A DNA stretch of 64,000 bases from Pyxicephalus adspersus (Eukaryota > Chordata > Amphibia > Anura > Pyxicephalidae), in contig NC_092859.1 in the NCBI RefSeq assembly GCF_032062135.1, positions 157,318,419 to 157,382,418 on the forward strand, in the 5' to 3' direction. How positions within the stretch are numbered: the stretch's first letter is position 1; the number at the start of each line of letters is the position of its first letter. Positions 11,091 to 21,784 of this stretch are shown in pieces. Both the position numbers and the translations under genes were made by a program. The notes beneath the pieces were generated by a model. The model ran no database searches, was not told where the DNA came from, and worked only from the letters and a program-made list of their open reading frames with translations.

Positions 11091-11266
11091 TTGTTTGTAC
11101 GTTTGAGACATTATTCTATTACTTAAGTATATCACCTGCAATTATCGTGTATAAATCAATTAAAAAGTATACCTGTATATGTTCACACATTAAATTATCA
11201 TCAAGATGAATAGTTGCGCTGTTCTCACGAGGAGAGGCAACAATTTTCTTTTCCTATAGACCTTAA

Positions 11267-11452
11267 AGCAAAATTAAACCTGTGCAACTCACCTATCCAC
11301 ATTTTATTGCAAGGCACCACTATACTCTTTCCCTTCTTCCTCCCAGAGGTGACCCTTGGTCATCCTAATTGGCTGTCCTGGGATTCATTCATCCTGGCAC
11401 AAGCAGGGGAAGCCAGGTTACTCTGCCAGTTATAGCTGACTTCAGTTCCACT
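11267..11452. mobile_element. Short TTAA-target MITE
   Basis: The ends 'AGCAAAATTAAACCTG' and 'GACTTCAGTTCCACT' form a weak inverted repeat. TTAA precedes (11263-11266) and TTAC, a one-base variant, follows (11453-11456). 186 bp and non-coding. Resembles TTAA-target (Kolobok/T2-like) elements elsewhere in the window. Confidence 0.6.
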
Positions 11453-11769
11453 TTACCTTACATGTTAGTAGGGGGTGATTTCCAAAAATAATGATGAATT
11501 ATTATGGATTATTACAGTTGATAACTCACGTAGATTAGTGAATGCAGTGATAGTTAAGGAAGTGCAAGGAACTCTTTAAAAAAACTGGATTTTTGCTTGC
11601 TCATGATTGGATGTTTGAAGTCAGCTGGATGCCATCCCATTTATTAAGCTAAGTTAACTGTCCCTTGCAAGGGGATAATTCACTATATTTCTTTAATAAA
11701 TCAATCTCAGCATTTCAACACTTTTGCATAATCACCTATACCATATGCCCAACCACTCTACTGTCTAAG

Positions 11770-12062
11770 TCAATCATTCTCCTACAGTAATCCACGGAAT
11801 GCCAGAGTTCCTCCAGAGGTTGGTAGGGGGTCTTTGAACTGTAGCTGACTGACCTCCTAATTATGCTGGCATAGTTGTGAGACCTGGCAGAGCCAGCTGC
11901 ATGATGATGTTTTTAGTTATCTACAAAGGGAACTCTTTCCAATGGCCACCAATTTATGTGGCTTTTCAACAGTGATGCATATTAAATTGCTTTAAGCAGG
12001 GTTCCCTAAGACCTAAAATTCATTTCACAGGTTTTTCATGGGTAAAAATGTTGGGAAAGACC
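11770..12062. mobile_element. hAT-type non-autonomous element, opposite orientation copy
   Basis: 'GAGTTCCTCCAGAGGTTGGTAGGGG...' through 'CTCTTTCCAATGGCCACC' and '...AATGTTGGGAAAG' is the reverse-orientation counterpart of 25738-26002. The ends are eroded and no target duplication was identified. Confidence 0.7.
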
Positions 12063-12850
12063 GGTCTTATTGTTTTCTTACTTAGAAAATAGGTTCAACT
12101 TTCTTTCGTTAATCCGTTCTTATATATTGTCATCTAGAAAGAACTCTTCAATGTGGTCCGTAGTTAAACTTTATTAAAAACTATAAAAGTTAAACTTGCA
12201 GTCTGTAGAGAGTCTCCAAAATTGATGAACAATGACTTCTAAATAATGTAGTTCAATTTTAAAAGACCCATAGGTGTAAGCCATCAGCTCCAAATGTTTT
12301 ACCTTTCACCTTCACATTTTATCTGTTTCTTGGCCATATGAATTTGGAGCCATTGTGGTTTATTTGAGGTTGTGGCACCACTGGACCCTTTATGAACTTC
12401 AGCATTCAGCATTATCTTTTCCTTACACAGAACTTAAGAAATTAAATAGCATTGCCTTCAATTTCCTGCCCAGTAACCAAAATATTTTGTACGGGGTTGC
12501 ATGCTCAGACCTGATCTTTTTATTATTAATATAAAATTTGGCAGTGTTGTCTCAATTTCTGTTGCAGTTTGTCATTCATTTAGATTTTTGCAATCTTTAT
12601 TTACTTTTTACATCTTCTTTAAAACTTTAACATTTTGAAAGTGTTTCTACATATAATCAATAAGATAGGAAAATACTTCTGGGCATAATTCAGGCCATGT
12701 TTTTCCTAACACAGGTTTATTTTAATATACTAGACACTATTTGACAGTTTAAAGGTTCATTTGTGTTTAAAAAGACATTTCAAGCTGATTTCTATTATGT
12801 GAATATCAAGATTATAAAAAGAATAAATGTAGCATTTCTCAAACCATGGT
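12063..12850. other. Unassigned sequence
   Basis: AT-rich, single-copy-looking; nothing specific recognised. Confidence 0.5.
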
Positions 12851-12852
12851 TA

Positions 12853-13336
12853 AACCAGAGCGTTGGTTAAAAAAAAAATCTTACTTACCTACATTTACTT
12901 CTACAGAGCCCCCGATCCCCCCACAGTCAGCCTTTGTTCCGACCCTCGCGCCATTCTGGACTTTACCTTCATTTTGGCACCAGCGCTGCCATTTTCTCCC
13001 GTCTTCTTCCTTCTTCTGCATACATCTTCTGCATAAGATTGGGTGACATATCCTCCTGTAAATGTAATTAAAAAAAAGAATACTGATCTCACTGCTAATG
13101 CCTTTTTTTATTGCAGAAAGAAACCCCTTCTTTGTATGCTCGAGATCAGGTATTCACAGAAGGAGCTTCCCAAAGCCTTCTGGGATACATAAATGTAGAT
13201 ATCTACGGAGGCTCTGTGCACCTTGGCACTGCTGCAGTATAGACAGATGGGGAGGGGAAAAAAACTAAAACATTGTGCTTCAAATAAAAGGATCTACCTT
13301 TTTATATAAGTATAAATTGTGCTGATTGGTCCGCTT
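12853..13336. mobile_element. TTAA-target MITE-like element (family K), copy 2
   Basis: Flanked by TTAA at 12849-12852 and 13337-13340; ends '...TGATTGGTCCGCT'. Internal 'AGATTGGGTGACATATC' and 'CCTTCTGGGATAC' match the element at about 5965-6542. About 484 bp, non-coding. A P1 MITE sits 25 bp downstream. Confidence 0.65.
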
Positions 13337-13361
13337 TTAAGTTCACTGCTTGCAATACACT

Positions 13362-13581
13362 GGACCTGATTTATTAAAGCTCTCAAAGGCTGGAGAGGAT
13401 AAACTTTCTTCTGTGAACCTTGGTAAACCAGTAAACCTGGAATGGATTTCCTAAAGTCATTTGCTAATTGTTTGCAAATTTTTTTTTCAGGACCAGAACT
13501 ATTACAGGTATTTTAGTTCACCCAGCTTCACTGATAAAAGTGTATGCTCTTCAGTCTTTGAGAGTTTTAATGAATCAGGGC
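13362..13581. mobile_element. Palindromic MITE (family P1), copy 3
   Basis: Runs from 'GGACCTGATTTATTAAAGC' to 'TTTTAATGAATCAGGGC' with a central region around 'CTGGAATGGATT'. A poly-T stretch and small changes disturb the middle of the palindrome. Confidence 0.82.
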
Positions 13582-14767
13582 CAAAGTCTCTTGCATATAC
13601 TCTCAGGTTCCTGCATGCCATGTCAATAGGTGCAGGATTCTTGAACATTTAACTTTTTGGTATCCATTAATCTGTTGAGTGTTCTCTTGCTCTTCAGTGT
13701 CTGTATAGTTCCAAACCATGACAATCTAGTTTGCAGATACAACATTATTGAACATCAGTTTTAGGGGAGCTTTTTCTACTGAAACCAAAGTCCCCCAACT
13801 AATCACCTGACTAATAATTCGTGGTCACTTTTTACAGCTAACTGACTTTGGGGCATTGACTACTGGGGTATTCTTGCTTCTACTGACTGCTGATGCCATG
13901 GGTACTAAAACTGTCTACTAATGTTGGACATTTTTTACTCCCAGTGCCTATTGATGCAGACTAATTTTACTAGAATATTTTTATTCCTACTCATACTGAC
14001 ACAATATTACTATCCCATGACTACAGTTCAATCCCCCACACTCTGACAGAATAAACTGACCCTTTGTTTAAAAAGTTTGAGGACCCCTCTTCAAAACCTT
14101 AAAGTCTGTTGAGAAAAGGAGCACAATATAGCTGCAGACCACCCAGAAATCCATGCAGATATCACAATAATCACAGAGGTGGATCCTCCATGTCACCAGC
14201 CTGCTTAGCAGGGATGTGTACAGGGCACAGTGTCCAAGGCACCAGCCTCGCCAGCGTGCCCTGAAAGGGGTGATGGATGTTAGTAGGCAGTGCTCAGGTT
14301 GTGGCCCCTGTAGATACAGGGGCAGGGTACTACTGACTGGCCATGAGCAACATGCAGTACAAGTGCGAAAAGCAGCAGAGTAGTCAGACAAGCAAAGCTG
14401 GTGTCAGTATACCAAAGTGTCAGAATCAGGAAATGTAAACTAGAACCTTGAAACAGAGCCTAGGAGAATCCTTGTTCAGATATTATCCTGTTGCCAGTTA
14501 CTTCCTTATATGTGGACATCATGTGACAAACAGGGACCATGTGACCAGCAGGTAATAGAACCCACCACCAGAGGGAGTGCTAAAGCAGAGACAGCTCAGG
14601 TGGTGTTTTCATTACCATTAGCATGTCTGCAAAATATTCTGCTCCTTTGGGGTTAAAGGGCAACTCTCAGGGAGCTGCCGCTGGCTGGAGAGGAGTGCAA
14701 GGTGTTTGACACAGAAAAAAGTACAGATTCCCAGGTCCTGCCAGGATTTGTAGCAACAGACTCCTGC
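13582..14767. other. Unassigned, with a vague 'ACTGAC' repeat at 13780-14040
   Basis: The 13780-14040 segment repeats short phrases such as 'TACTGAC', 'CACCTGAC' and 'CATTGACTACTG' without a fixed period. It may be a decayed minisatellite related to 33585-33740. Otherwise nothing recognised; the 107-residue minus frame at 14068-14391 has no recognisable domain. Confidence 0.4.
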
Positions 14768-14945
14768 CCACAGGTAAAAGGGCAAACAATCCAGCCTATG
14801 AGAATCAGAACTGGACTATGGAGAAATGAAAGATTGTGGCTTGGTTTGGTGAGTCACATTTGTTTTTGATCATGTGGATAGCTGTGTGCATATGTGTTTA
14901 CCTAGAAAAGAAAAGGTAACAGGATGCACTATGAAAAGAAGGCAG
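14768..14945 (+). mobile_element. Tc1/mariner-like transposase fragment (catalytic region debris)
   Basis: 'GAGAATCAGAACTGGACTATGG', '...GCTTGGTTTGGTGAGTCACA...', 'ATCATGTGGATAGC' and 'CAGGATGCACTATG' follow in order the transposase segment 'NWT-ME...W-SDESRF...HVDG...PGCTM' of the Tc1-like family. The catalytic 'SDES' is replaced by 'FGES' and frames are broken, so it is dead. It is the part missing from the element at 7060-8110 but lies on the opposite strand, so it is a separate insertion. Confidence 0.72.
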
Positions 14946-14971
14946 AACTTATCTGACAGATACCAAAGATA

Positions 14972-15000
14972 CCTGAGGAAGCCACAGGGCGAAACGCATT
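14972..15000 (+). other. Hammerhead-like CUGAGGA...GAAAC motif
   Basis: Reads 'CCTGAGGAA-GCC-ACAG-GGC-GAAACGCATT': the conserved hammerhead-type boxes CUGANGA and GAAA flank a 3-bp GCC/GGC stem with an extra A on the 5' side. No matching stem III and NUH cleavage site could be placed upstream, so activity is doubtful. Related motifs are at 31092, 46341, 59223 and 60828. Confidence 0.4.
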
Positions 15001-15029
15001 GGCAGCAGAGACACCTGTGTTTACATTGA

Positions 15030-16505
15030 TATTTCAATTTTTTATTTCAAAGATTTAATACATTTTTTAAAAGAAAGTTACAAAAAGTTTTTCACAAATC
15101 ATTTGCATGTAAAAAAAATGTAACAAAAGTGAGGAATCAAAACATTTTCAAAACATATTTTCTTATTTACATTAGAAAAGATACAAACAAATTTTACTAC
15201 GTCTGTGTACAATCACAGAAAATCTAAGTTTTACTAAAATTTAGTTGTTACATGTGTAACTGTTTATAAAGAAAAGGCAGAACAATATTCAGAGATGCAA
15301 AACTTATCACACACATAGAAAGCTAGTGTAACAACTGTATAAACACATAGGAGATATTGGCTATATTACTATCTATTTGTACAGAGATTTTCCTCAAGAA
15401 AGAAATTATAAGATAACCAATCAAAAAACAGAATAAAACAAAAAAGAAGAGAGTGCGTACCACTCAAAGGTCGGGGTAGGGTAAGAACAAAGGAAGGGTG
15501 AAGAGTCGAAATATAGCAGTGGTTTCTCACAAAGGATTCAGTGTTGATTATAAGCTATCCTAGGATCCCAGGACTTCAAGAATTTGTTCATGTTGTTTCG
15601 TAGGGTACACGTTAGTTTGTCGTTGGTAATGATCCAATTTAGTTTATGCTTGGTGAAATCAAGGGGTATAGGTAATGCCTTCCAGTAACAAGCAATCGTG
15701 ATACGGGCCGCTAATAGAATATACTAATAATGATCCGGGTTTATCTCGCCAAGTAAAAAATGTATTTCTAGCCCATCGCAAACTCTTTTTAGCTTTAGTT
15801 GAGGACTTTGTTTTTGCCTTTTTTGTAACTGCAATAACGCTTGTTGTTTTTGCTGTGTTAGGAGTGTATATTGTTTTTTAAGTTTGGTAGCTAGTGATAT
15901 AAAAAAGCCCTCTAATATGGGCTTAATGAGCATCCCAGTTGGTAACCAGAGAGGTATCTTGAGGATCATTAAAGCGGAAGTATTCAATTAAAGTTCTTTA
16001 TGGTCAAACAGTAATAGATATTCATAGTCTCTAAGTTGGTCTAGGATTTTTTATACCTAGCCTCATAAAACGAACCAGAAGTGGCTCATGACCAGACCCC
16101 AGGATAGCTAAAATGCATGCCGAATGCCAATAAAGAATACATGGCATAGTAATAAAAATATGATCTATCCTGAAATATTCTTTATGAGCCCAAGAGTAAT
16201 ATGTGTAATCGCCATGCATCCACCAAATCATAGTGTTGAAATAAAGTAGCAAATTGTAAATTTTGCTTTGATGGATGCCTGTAAGTGGGGGTAGACATTT
16301 TATCCGAAATCTTGTCTAGGGCCAAATTAGAGTCACCCATTAAAATCAGAGATCCTTCAAAAGAAGGAGCCAATTTATCCAAAATAGCAGTTAGAAATGT
16401 TATGTGTTCCTCAGTGGGAGCATAATAGGTCAAAATAAAGATCAATGTTTCTCCAAGCTCCCCCATTACCATAGGGTAACAGCCATCTTTATATTTCACT
16501 TTTTT
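15030..16505 (-). mobile_element. L1-type LINE, internally deleted and 5'-truncated
   Basis: Minus strand, 5' to 3'. 16499-16182 encodes the second half of an L1 endonuclease with 'YYAPTEEHITFL' and 'LILMGDSNLALD' (usual GDFN). 16252-16031 continues in another frame with 'YTYYSWAHKEYFRIDHIF' and a degenerate SDH region. 15987-15724 is the linker after the endonuclease. Near 15715 it jumps to the ORF2 C-terminus, 'LAARITIACYWK', with a stop near 15545, so most of the reverse transcriptase is missing. A 3'UTR of about 500 bp ends near 15030 with AATAAA on that strand. No target duplication found. Confidence 0.85.
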
Positions 16506-17545
16506 GATGTAAAAGTGTATGATTTATACTCACGCAGTTTAACCCTGTCTAGTGCCATTATTAGCCTTCATATTGTTATTATGACTAATTGCCTATGGTA
16601 AACTCACTATTGTTTGCCTAAAAAGCCCCTCTCTGCTTACTATTTCTTTAAATATTCTACCACAGGGCATTTTCAAGGGTCTTGTGTAGCTCATACCTCA
16701 ATGATTGAGGGCTCTTTTAATGGAGAAATGGAGACCTGCACGATATTAGGTGGGTTGTTTCATCGTTTCGGCTGATCAGTGTAGGTAGTGAATACAAAAA
16801 AAACTTGTGTTGGAGAAATGATTGCATGCTTTCCTGTGCATTCAGCTAGCATTTATGATGCATTTGATGTGCTTCAGGCAAGAGGTCACCATTACAGCTG
16901 CGGTTCATTTATGTTTTATTTTACTTTACTGTGTTTAAAAGTAGTCATTATTTTCTACTTCTATTTAAATCTGAATTGCTGGAATCTAATTGCTGCCCTA
17001 ACTAGACCTGAATATCATTTATGAGGTTGAGGAAATACAGGATAATCACATTGTGAAGAGCTGGAGCTCCTGTTTATTGTCTTCTGTCCTTCCTGACATG
17101 AGGCCTGCCTGTAATCTTTAGAAATACTGCTCTTGCTCTCTATTAATTTAAGGATATGGAGGTGACAGGACAGCCCGGTATAATTAGTTCACGTTATTAA
17201 TGATTTAATATTGTCCTTTTTGTGCAGCTCGCTGCCTTTATGAAACCGAACAGTTCATCTCTGCCAGAAATGTTTTATGTCTGGAGTAAATGAGATCACT
17301 TTGTTATACCATCTCTCAGACAGAGCAGCCAATCACCGGCAAGGGCAGGGCTGCTTGATTAGTGGCACTCATGGCTGGATAAGTCCGTTAACCATTATCA
17401 TGCCGGAAAATGCTGGAAAATTCACTGCATCTGTATGCTGCATGCCATGGAAATAATGCTGGGGATTAAAAGGAAGACAAATAGTTTAACTTACCATACA
17501 AAGAAAGCTTAGAGTTTTAAACCATTAAAGTTTGTTTACATGTGC
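16506..17545. other. Unassigned, with possible conserved non-coding block at 17035-17490
   Basis: A Tc1-like terminal fragment ('TTTCGGCTGATCAGTGTA') sits near 16760-16781. The stretch 17035-17490 is single-copy-looking with 'GTTATTAATGATTTAATATTG', 'CTGCCTTTATGAAACC' and 'GCCAATCACCGGC' text and is among the stronger-looking candidates for a conserved non-coding element. No coding region supported. Confidence 0.35.
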
Positions 17546-17550
17546 TCTAC

Positions 17551-18700
17551 TTAAAGTGAGCTTGAACCCAAAAATATGCATAAGTAGTAACCAGAAATTT
17601 CTGCTTTTTGCCTTGCATTTACCTTGAACATATATAGGTGCAAATCTGCAGTGTTACTTCTGTGCTGCTCACTGTTCTTCTGGGGAGAAAGCTGTACCTG
17701 AGGACCTGCAGTGCAAGGATCTACCTGCTTCTGCTTAATTCTGTGGATCTTTTGCCACCTGTCATTAGAAAACCAGTAAGTAGCAAAATGGAATAAAAAA
17801 GAACTGTTGCTCCTCTACCAAAATGGCTGCCTCCAGAGAGAGACATGTAGTAGACCACAGGTTTGGTAAGCCCGTAAAGGGTAAAAGATCAGCTGCAGAG
17901 AAACCACTGACATTCTTTGTGGATATTCATTTTCTATCTGCATGCGTTTTTGGTGATTACAAAAAATGATCCTGAGAAAATGTATTTTCTTGCTCAAAAA
18001 AGACACCCTGATTGGCAATTCTAACTGTAGCGTACTCTTAATGAGCCCCAAAATGGCTAGTAACACACAAAGGCATTTGTAATGCAGCCCTTTCCAGTTT
18101 TCCTGTAGTACTTGGATTTTTCCAATAGGGTGTACACGAGGGTTTTTCATCCGCCAGACACTGTTTAGAGATCCTGGGGGCTGTGTCCAGGGTTGGATTT
18201 ATACCAGCTAGCTTGTACTGCATACCCTTTCAGGCTTCTCCTACTGCCACTGCTACCCAGTCCAAGCCAATCCTAAAATACCTATGTATGCTGGGGTGTG
18301 GCAGGTTATTTTTATGTGCAGATTCATTGTTGGGCTTTTTGATCTGCAGAAGTGAACCTTTTACACTCATTATTAGGGTAAAAACCTCTTATTATGTCAC
18401 TGGTTCCCCACCATGTCAAAATAACAGGCCCCACATGATGGGCTGGCTTTTTTATTGTGATGGCTTTACTAATAAGCTAAAAACTGGGAAATAAGAAGCT
18501 CAAAATCCATTGTTTTTATTATTAATGGCTTCTAAAAGGCAATTTTCAACAGAGGAGTACAAATGCCACCCCCAGTAGGCACAGTGCCCTAGGCTATGGC
18601 CCAGGCGGCCTTGTGGGAAATCTAACCTTGGCTGTGTCTAAGCTTCTTAATTTACACAATGTATAGAATTTCCTTAGGCTTTTAGTGGTTCGTTAGGTCT
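17551..18700. other. Unassigned; one TTAA-type transposon end at the left
   Basis: 'CTTAAAGTGAGCTTGAACCC' at 17550 resembles the left end of the TTAA-target elements in this window, but I could not place its right end. The rest shows no recognisable repeat or gene; open frames on both strands at 17815-18494 have no recognisable domain. Confidence 0.35.
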
Positions 18701-18704
18701 AGGC

Positions 18705-19412
18705 CAAACTCTAGAGATAGAGAAACTCTATCCAGGAACACATACTACAGGACTGCTACAGCGATCCTGATTGCTGTTGCTAGTAGTATGTGTTTTTAGA
18801 TAGAGTTTCTCTATCCAAGAACACAGGGCACTACATGCGATGAATCGGTAAACTTGTTCCGATTCAACCTCTAGTGCCTGGGGAATGCCTGCAGTCACAG
18901 CTGTGACCGCAAAGTTCCCATGATCATGTGACCGTGGGAACTGAACTGCAGAGTTCCACTATGATCCCCGGGGCACTACAGGTTAATTAACCTGTGGTGC
19001 CCCAGAGATCACACACTCTTCGCAATGATAGCAGACACGGCTGCAATCATTGAGAAGATGCCGGCCGGCAAGAATCTCTTGCTCTGTAACACGCACATTA
19101 ATATTATACATTTGTTACATTTTTCTCGCAGAGGATAAAAGAAATATGTACCAAATGTATCATAATATTACTGTGCTGGAAAGTGTGTTACAGAGTAAGA
19201 GATATCATCTCCTTGTAGGATAACCTGTGAAAAAAAAAAAAAAATTAGTTAAACACAAACACTCAATAAATTAATTTACCAATAATTTTTTTTTAACACA
19301 TTTTTTTACATTTTTCTTTATCCAAATTTTTTCGTTGAATATAATATTATATATAAATATAATTTTTCCGGTCGAATATAAGGACAACCCGAATTCAAAC
19401 ACCAACACTACT
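18705..19412. repeat. Palindrome-rich interspersed repeat, copy B
   Basis: Shares with copy C (57127-57786) the order of modules: 'GATAGAGTTTCTCTATCC' palindrome, 'CACTACAGGTTAATTAACCTGTGGTG' palindrome, a hairpin from 'CTCTTGCTCTGTAACACG' to 'GTGTTACAGAGTAAGAG', an A/T-rich block, and the end 'GAATTCAAACACCAACACTACT'. Non-coding. Confidence 0.75.
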
Positions 19413-19994
19413 CCCAACACCCCGTACAGAAAAAACACAGAGACCTCTGTTTTAGTAAAATCTGCTTCCAACTTTGTCTACAAGTGAACTCTAAATTACT
19501 TTTAGGGACTGTGAGCCTGGGATAATGCCATATTATTAACTAGGTGTCCCCTTAGCTCCACACAAGGTATCCCTATTTTCTCCCATATCTGTGATTGGAG
19601 TATATCAGGTGGCGAATGTCACTTGCTGTTGCCAGGACGTACTATGTTAGAATTAGGAGGGCCATATAAGACCAAATTGGTAAATGAGTAGAGTGTAGAT
19701 GATGGGTTGGGCCGGGGACAGTGCAGATAGGAAGGAGAAGGCTTGATGACATTAGAAGTCTATGAGCCCAGAAATTAGTATTACATGGGTACAAAAACTT
19801 CCAAAGCTTGTTTGAAGAATTTACAGTGTCCAAGTGTGCAAATGCACAATTTTGGAAGAGGAGAAGACATCTATAAATGGGAACAAACCAGATTAGAATA
19901 GAGTTGACAGAGGTAATGGAAAATGTAAGCAAGAATGGCCTTCTGATTCCCTGAGAGGTTGAGCTCACGCCAAACAGGAGGATATCCAGGGCTG
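19413..19994. other. Unassigned sequence
   Basis: Nothing recognised. The 108-residue minus frame at 19642-19968 has no domain I know. Confidence 0.45.
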
Positions 19995-20179
19995 CATCAT
20001 CTAAAGGTTAATTAACCTCTAGTGCCCCGGGGATCGCACACTCTTCTTAATGAATGCAGCCACAGCTGCAATTATTGAGAAGATGCCCAGCACAGGAGAG
20101 TCTCCTGACATTGTAATATAAGTATCTCTTACAAATGATACATTTGTATCTGTAATAAATGTATCATTCGTAAGAGATA

Positions 20180-20693
20180 CCCTGTTTCCCCTATGATAAG
20201 GCACTGTCTTATAGTTTTGGAAATGCCAAAATATGCCCTAGGTCTTATTTTCAGGGGGATGTCTTTTTTTTCCATGAAGAAGACTACAGTACACATTTAT
20301 TGTTGAAAATCACTCATGTGCCATTCATTGTCCCCTTCTGATCACTCTGTGCCATTGATTGTCCCCTTCTGATCACTCATGTGCCATTGATTGTCCCCTT
20401 TCTGATCACTCATGTGCCATTGAGTGTCCCCTTCTGATCAGACTCACTTTTTTGGGGCTTCTACGGCCAGGTAACAGACTCTGTTAGGGCAGGGATCAGC
20501 AGCTTGCTTGTCCTTTGATGTTACTTTCAGTTTCACTCTGCACTGCAGCCAGCATCGAGGAGTCAGACAGAGGCACACAGTATCAGGTATCGGAGGATGT
20601 CTTATTTGCGGGGGGTGCTTTATTTTATTTGTTTGAGCAAAAATCGGGGGGTGGCTTATTTGATAGGGATGCCTTATTATCGGGGAAACACGG
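20180..20693. mobile_element. TA-target MITE (family T1), nested in repeat D
   Basis: Ends 'CCCTGTTTCCCC' and 'GGGGAAACACGG', an imperfect 12-bp inverted repeat, each flanked by TA (20178-20179, 20694-20695). Sub-terminal 'ATAAGGCACTG' and 'GCCTTATTAT' extend the repeat. A TA duplication points to the Tc1/mariner/pogo type. 514 bp, no transposase. It carries an internal tandem array (20308-20437). Confidence 0.82.
20308..20437. repeat. Internal minisatellite, about 32 bp x 4
   Basis: Four units of 'CACTCATGTGCCATTGATTG' + 'TCCCCTTCTGAT', one with 'CACTCTGTGCC'. A close relative of this unit forms the array inside the TA-target MITE at 40048-40843. Confidence 0.88.
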
Positions 20694-20977
20694 TACTTAT
20701 ATTAAAATGTCAGGAGGTTCTCCTTTGCCCGCAAATGATTGCAGCTCTTCTCAATGATTGCAACTGTGGCTGCATTTATTGAGAAGAGTGTGCGATCCCC
20801 GGGGCACTAGAGGTTTATTAAACTCTAGTGCGGGGGATCGCACACTGTTCTCAATGAATAAATTTTTGCTTTTTGCTCATCCCTAGCAATAAGATGTTCA
20901 TCTTAGTTTGTGATACAAACATGATATGAAAGTTTCAGAGTTCAACATGTCAGTCTCTCTATAAATGGTCCATGGAG

Positions 20978-21770
20978 CTATTAACACATCTGTTTACAGC
21001 AGCAAAGATTGTGATAGCAAAAGCATGGTGGTCAGTCACTCCCACTATAAACCAAGTCAGTCAAAAGATGTCGTGGTTCCTGGCCAATTAAAAAATGAGA
21101 GCTATACTTACCATCTCCATGTCTCGTTTCCGCAAAGTATGGGCGCCTTGGATTGAATATTATTTGCCAATGGGGTGGGATCATACCAACTTAACACTGT
21201 GAAGTTTTTTTTCAAAATGAAAATAAATATGCAGGTATATACTCATCATGATGTGAGATGACTTGTTTACCCAACCACCCCCCTCCACCGCTCCTACCCT
21301 CTTTTCTTTCTCTCTTCCTATTCTCTTTTCTCCTCCATTTTCTTCCTTTAAGTTAGAAAATCGAACTTGGAAGCATTCCTTTGTGCACTCAGGCATGTTA
21401 GAATTGGCTAATCCTTTAGATAAATTGGGAGATACTTGATTCCTGTAAGGGACCCCTAAATGAATCATTGGGGGAAAACTAATGTCTTCTGGTCATGGAC
21501 AAAACTCATCTTTATTGTAGAAGTAACTTACCTCCACACTGGACAATTATGGACGATCCTGATAATGGGTGGTTGATTGCTCTACTTGTATTTTTTTTTT
21601 TTCCTCACCACAACTGGATGCGTGATTTGCTCCAATATTTGTATAATATGGAAACTTGTCCTTCATGTAAAAAGTCGTTACTATATTTATTAGAATGCAA
21701 TGTTGGAATGCAAGAGTTGTTTTTGTACACTTTTCTTTGTAAAATCCTAATAAAAATGTATTGAAAAAAA
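20978..21770 (+). mobile_element. 5'-truncated L1-type LINE with target-site duplication
   Basis: Flanked by a perfect 14-bp duplication 'AATGGTCCATGGAG' at 20964-20977 and 21771-21784, with an A-rich tail after 'CCTAATAAAAATGTATTG'. From 20978 one frame (one internal stop) reads 'LFTAAKIVIAKAWW' and then 'FRKVWAPWIEYYLP', the typical C-terminal end of L1/Tx1-like ORF2, ending near 21203. The remainder is 3'UTR; the 89-residue + frame at 21495 lies in it and is probably not a gene. Confidence 0.9.
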
Positions 21771-21784
21771 AATGGTCCATGGAG

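Larger units (their letters stand above)
19995..20884. mobile_element. Palindromic repeat D with hAT-like right end, split by a MITE
   Basis: Starts within the palindrome 'GGTTAATTAACCTCTAGTG' and ends 'GCTCATCCCTA', the inverted form of the 'TAGGGATGAGC' end of the hAT-type MITE at 36976. Without the insertion at 20180-20693 the element is a large inverted repeat: 'GAGTCTCCTGACATTGTAATATAAGTATC' in the left arm (20097-20125, in part) answers 'GATACTTATATTAAAATGTCAGGAGG' on the right. The left terminus was not found, so this copy is probably truncated. Confidence 0.65.

Noticed and set aside
21495..21780. Overlapping plus (89 codon) and minus (77 codon) frames as a gene
   Set aside because: They lie in the 3'UTR of an L1 insertion bounded by a target duplication.
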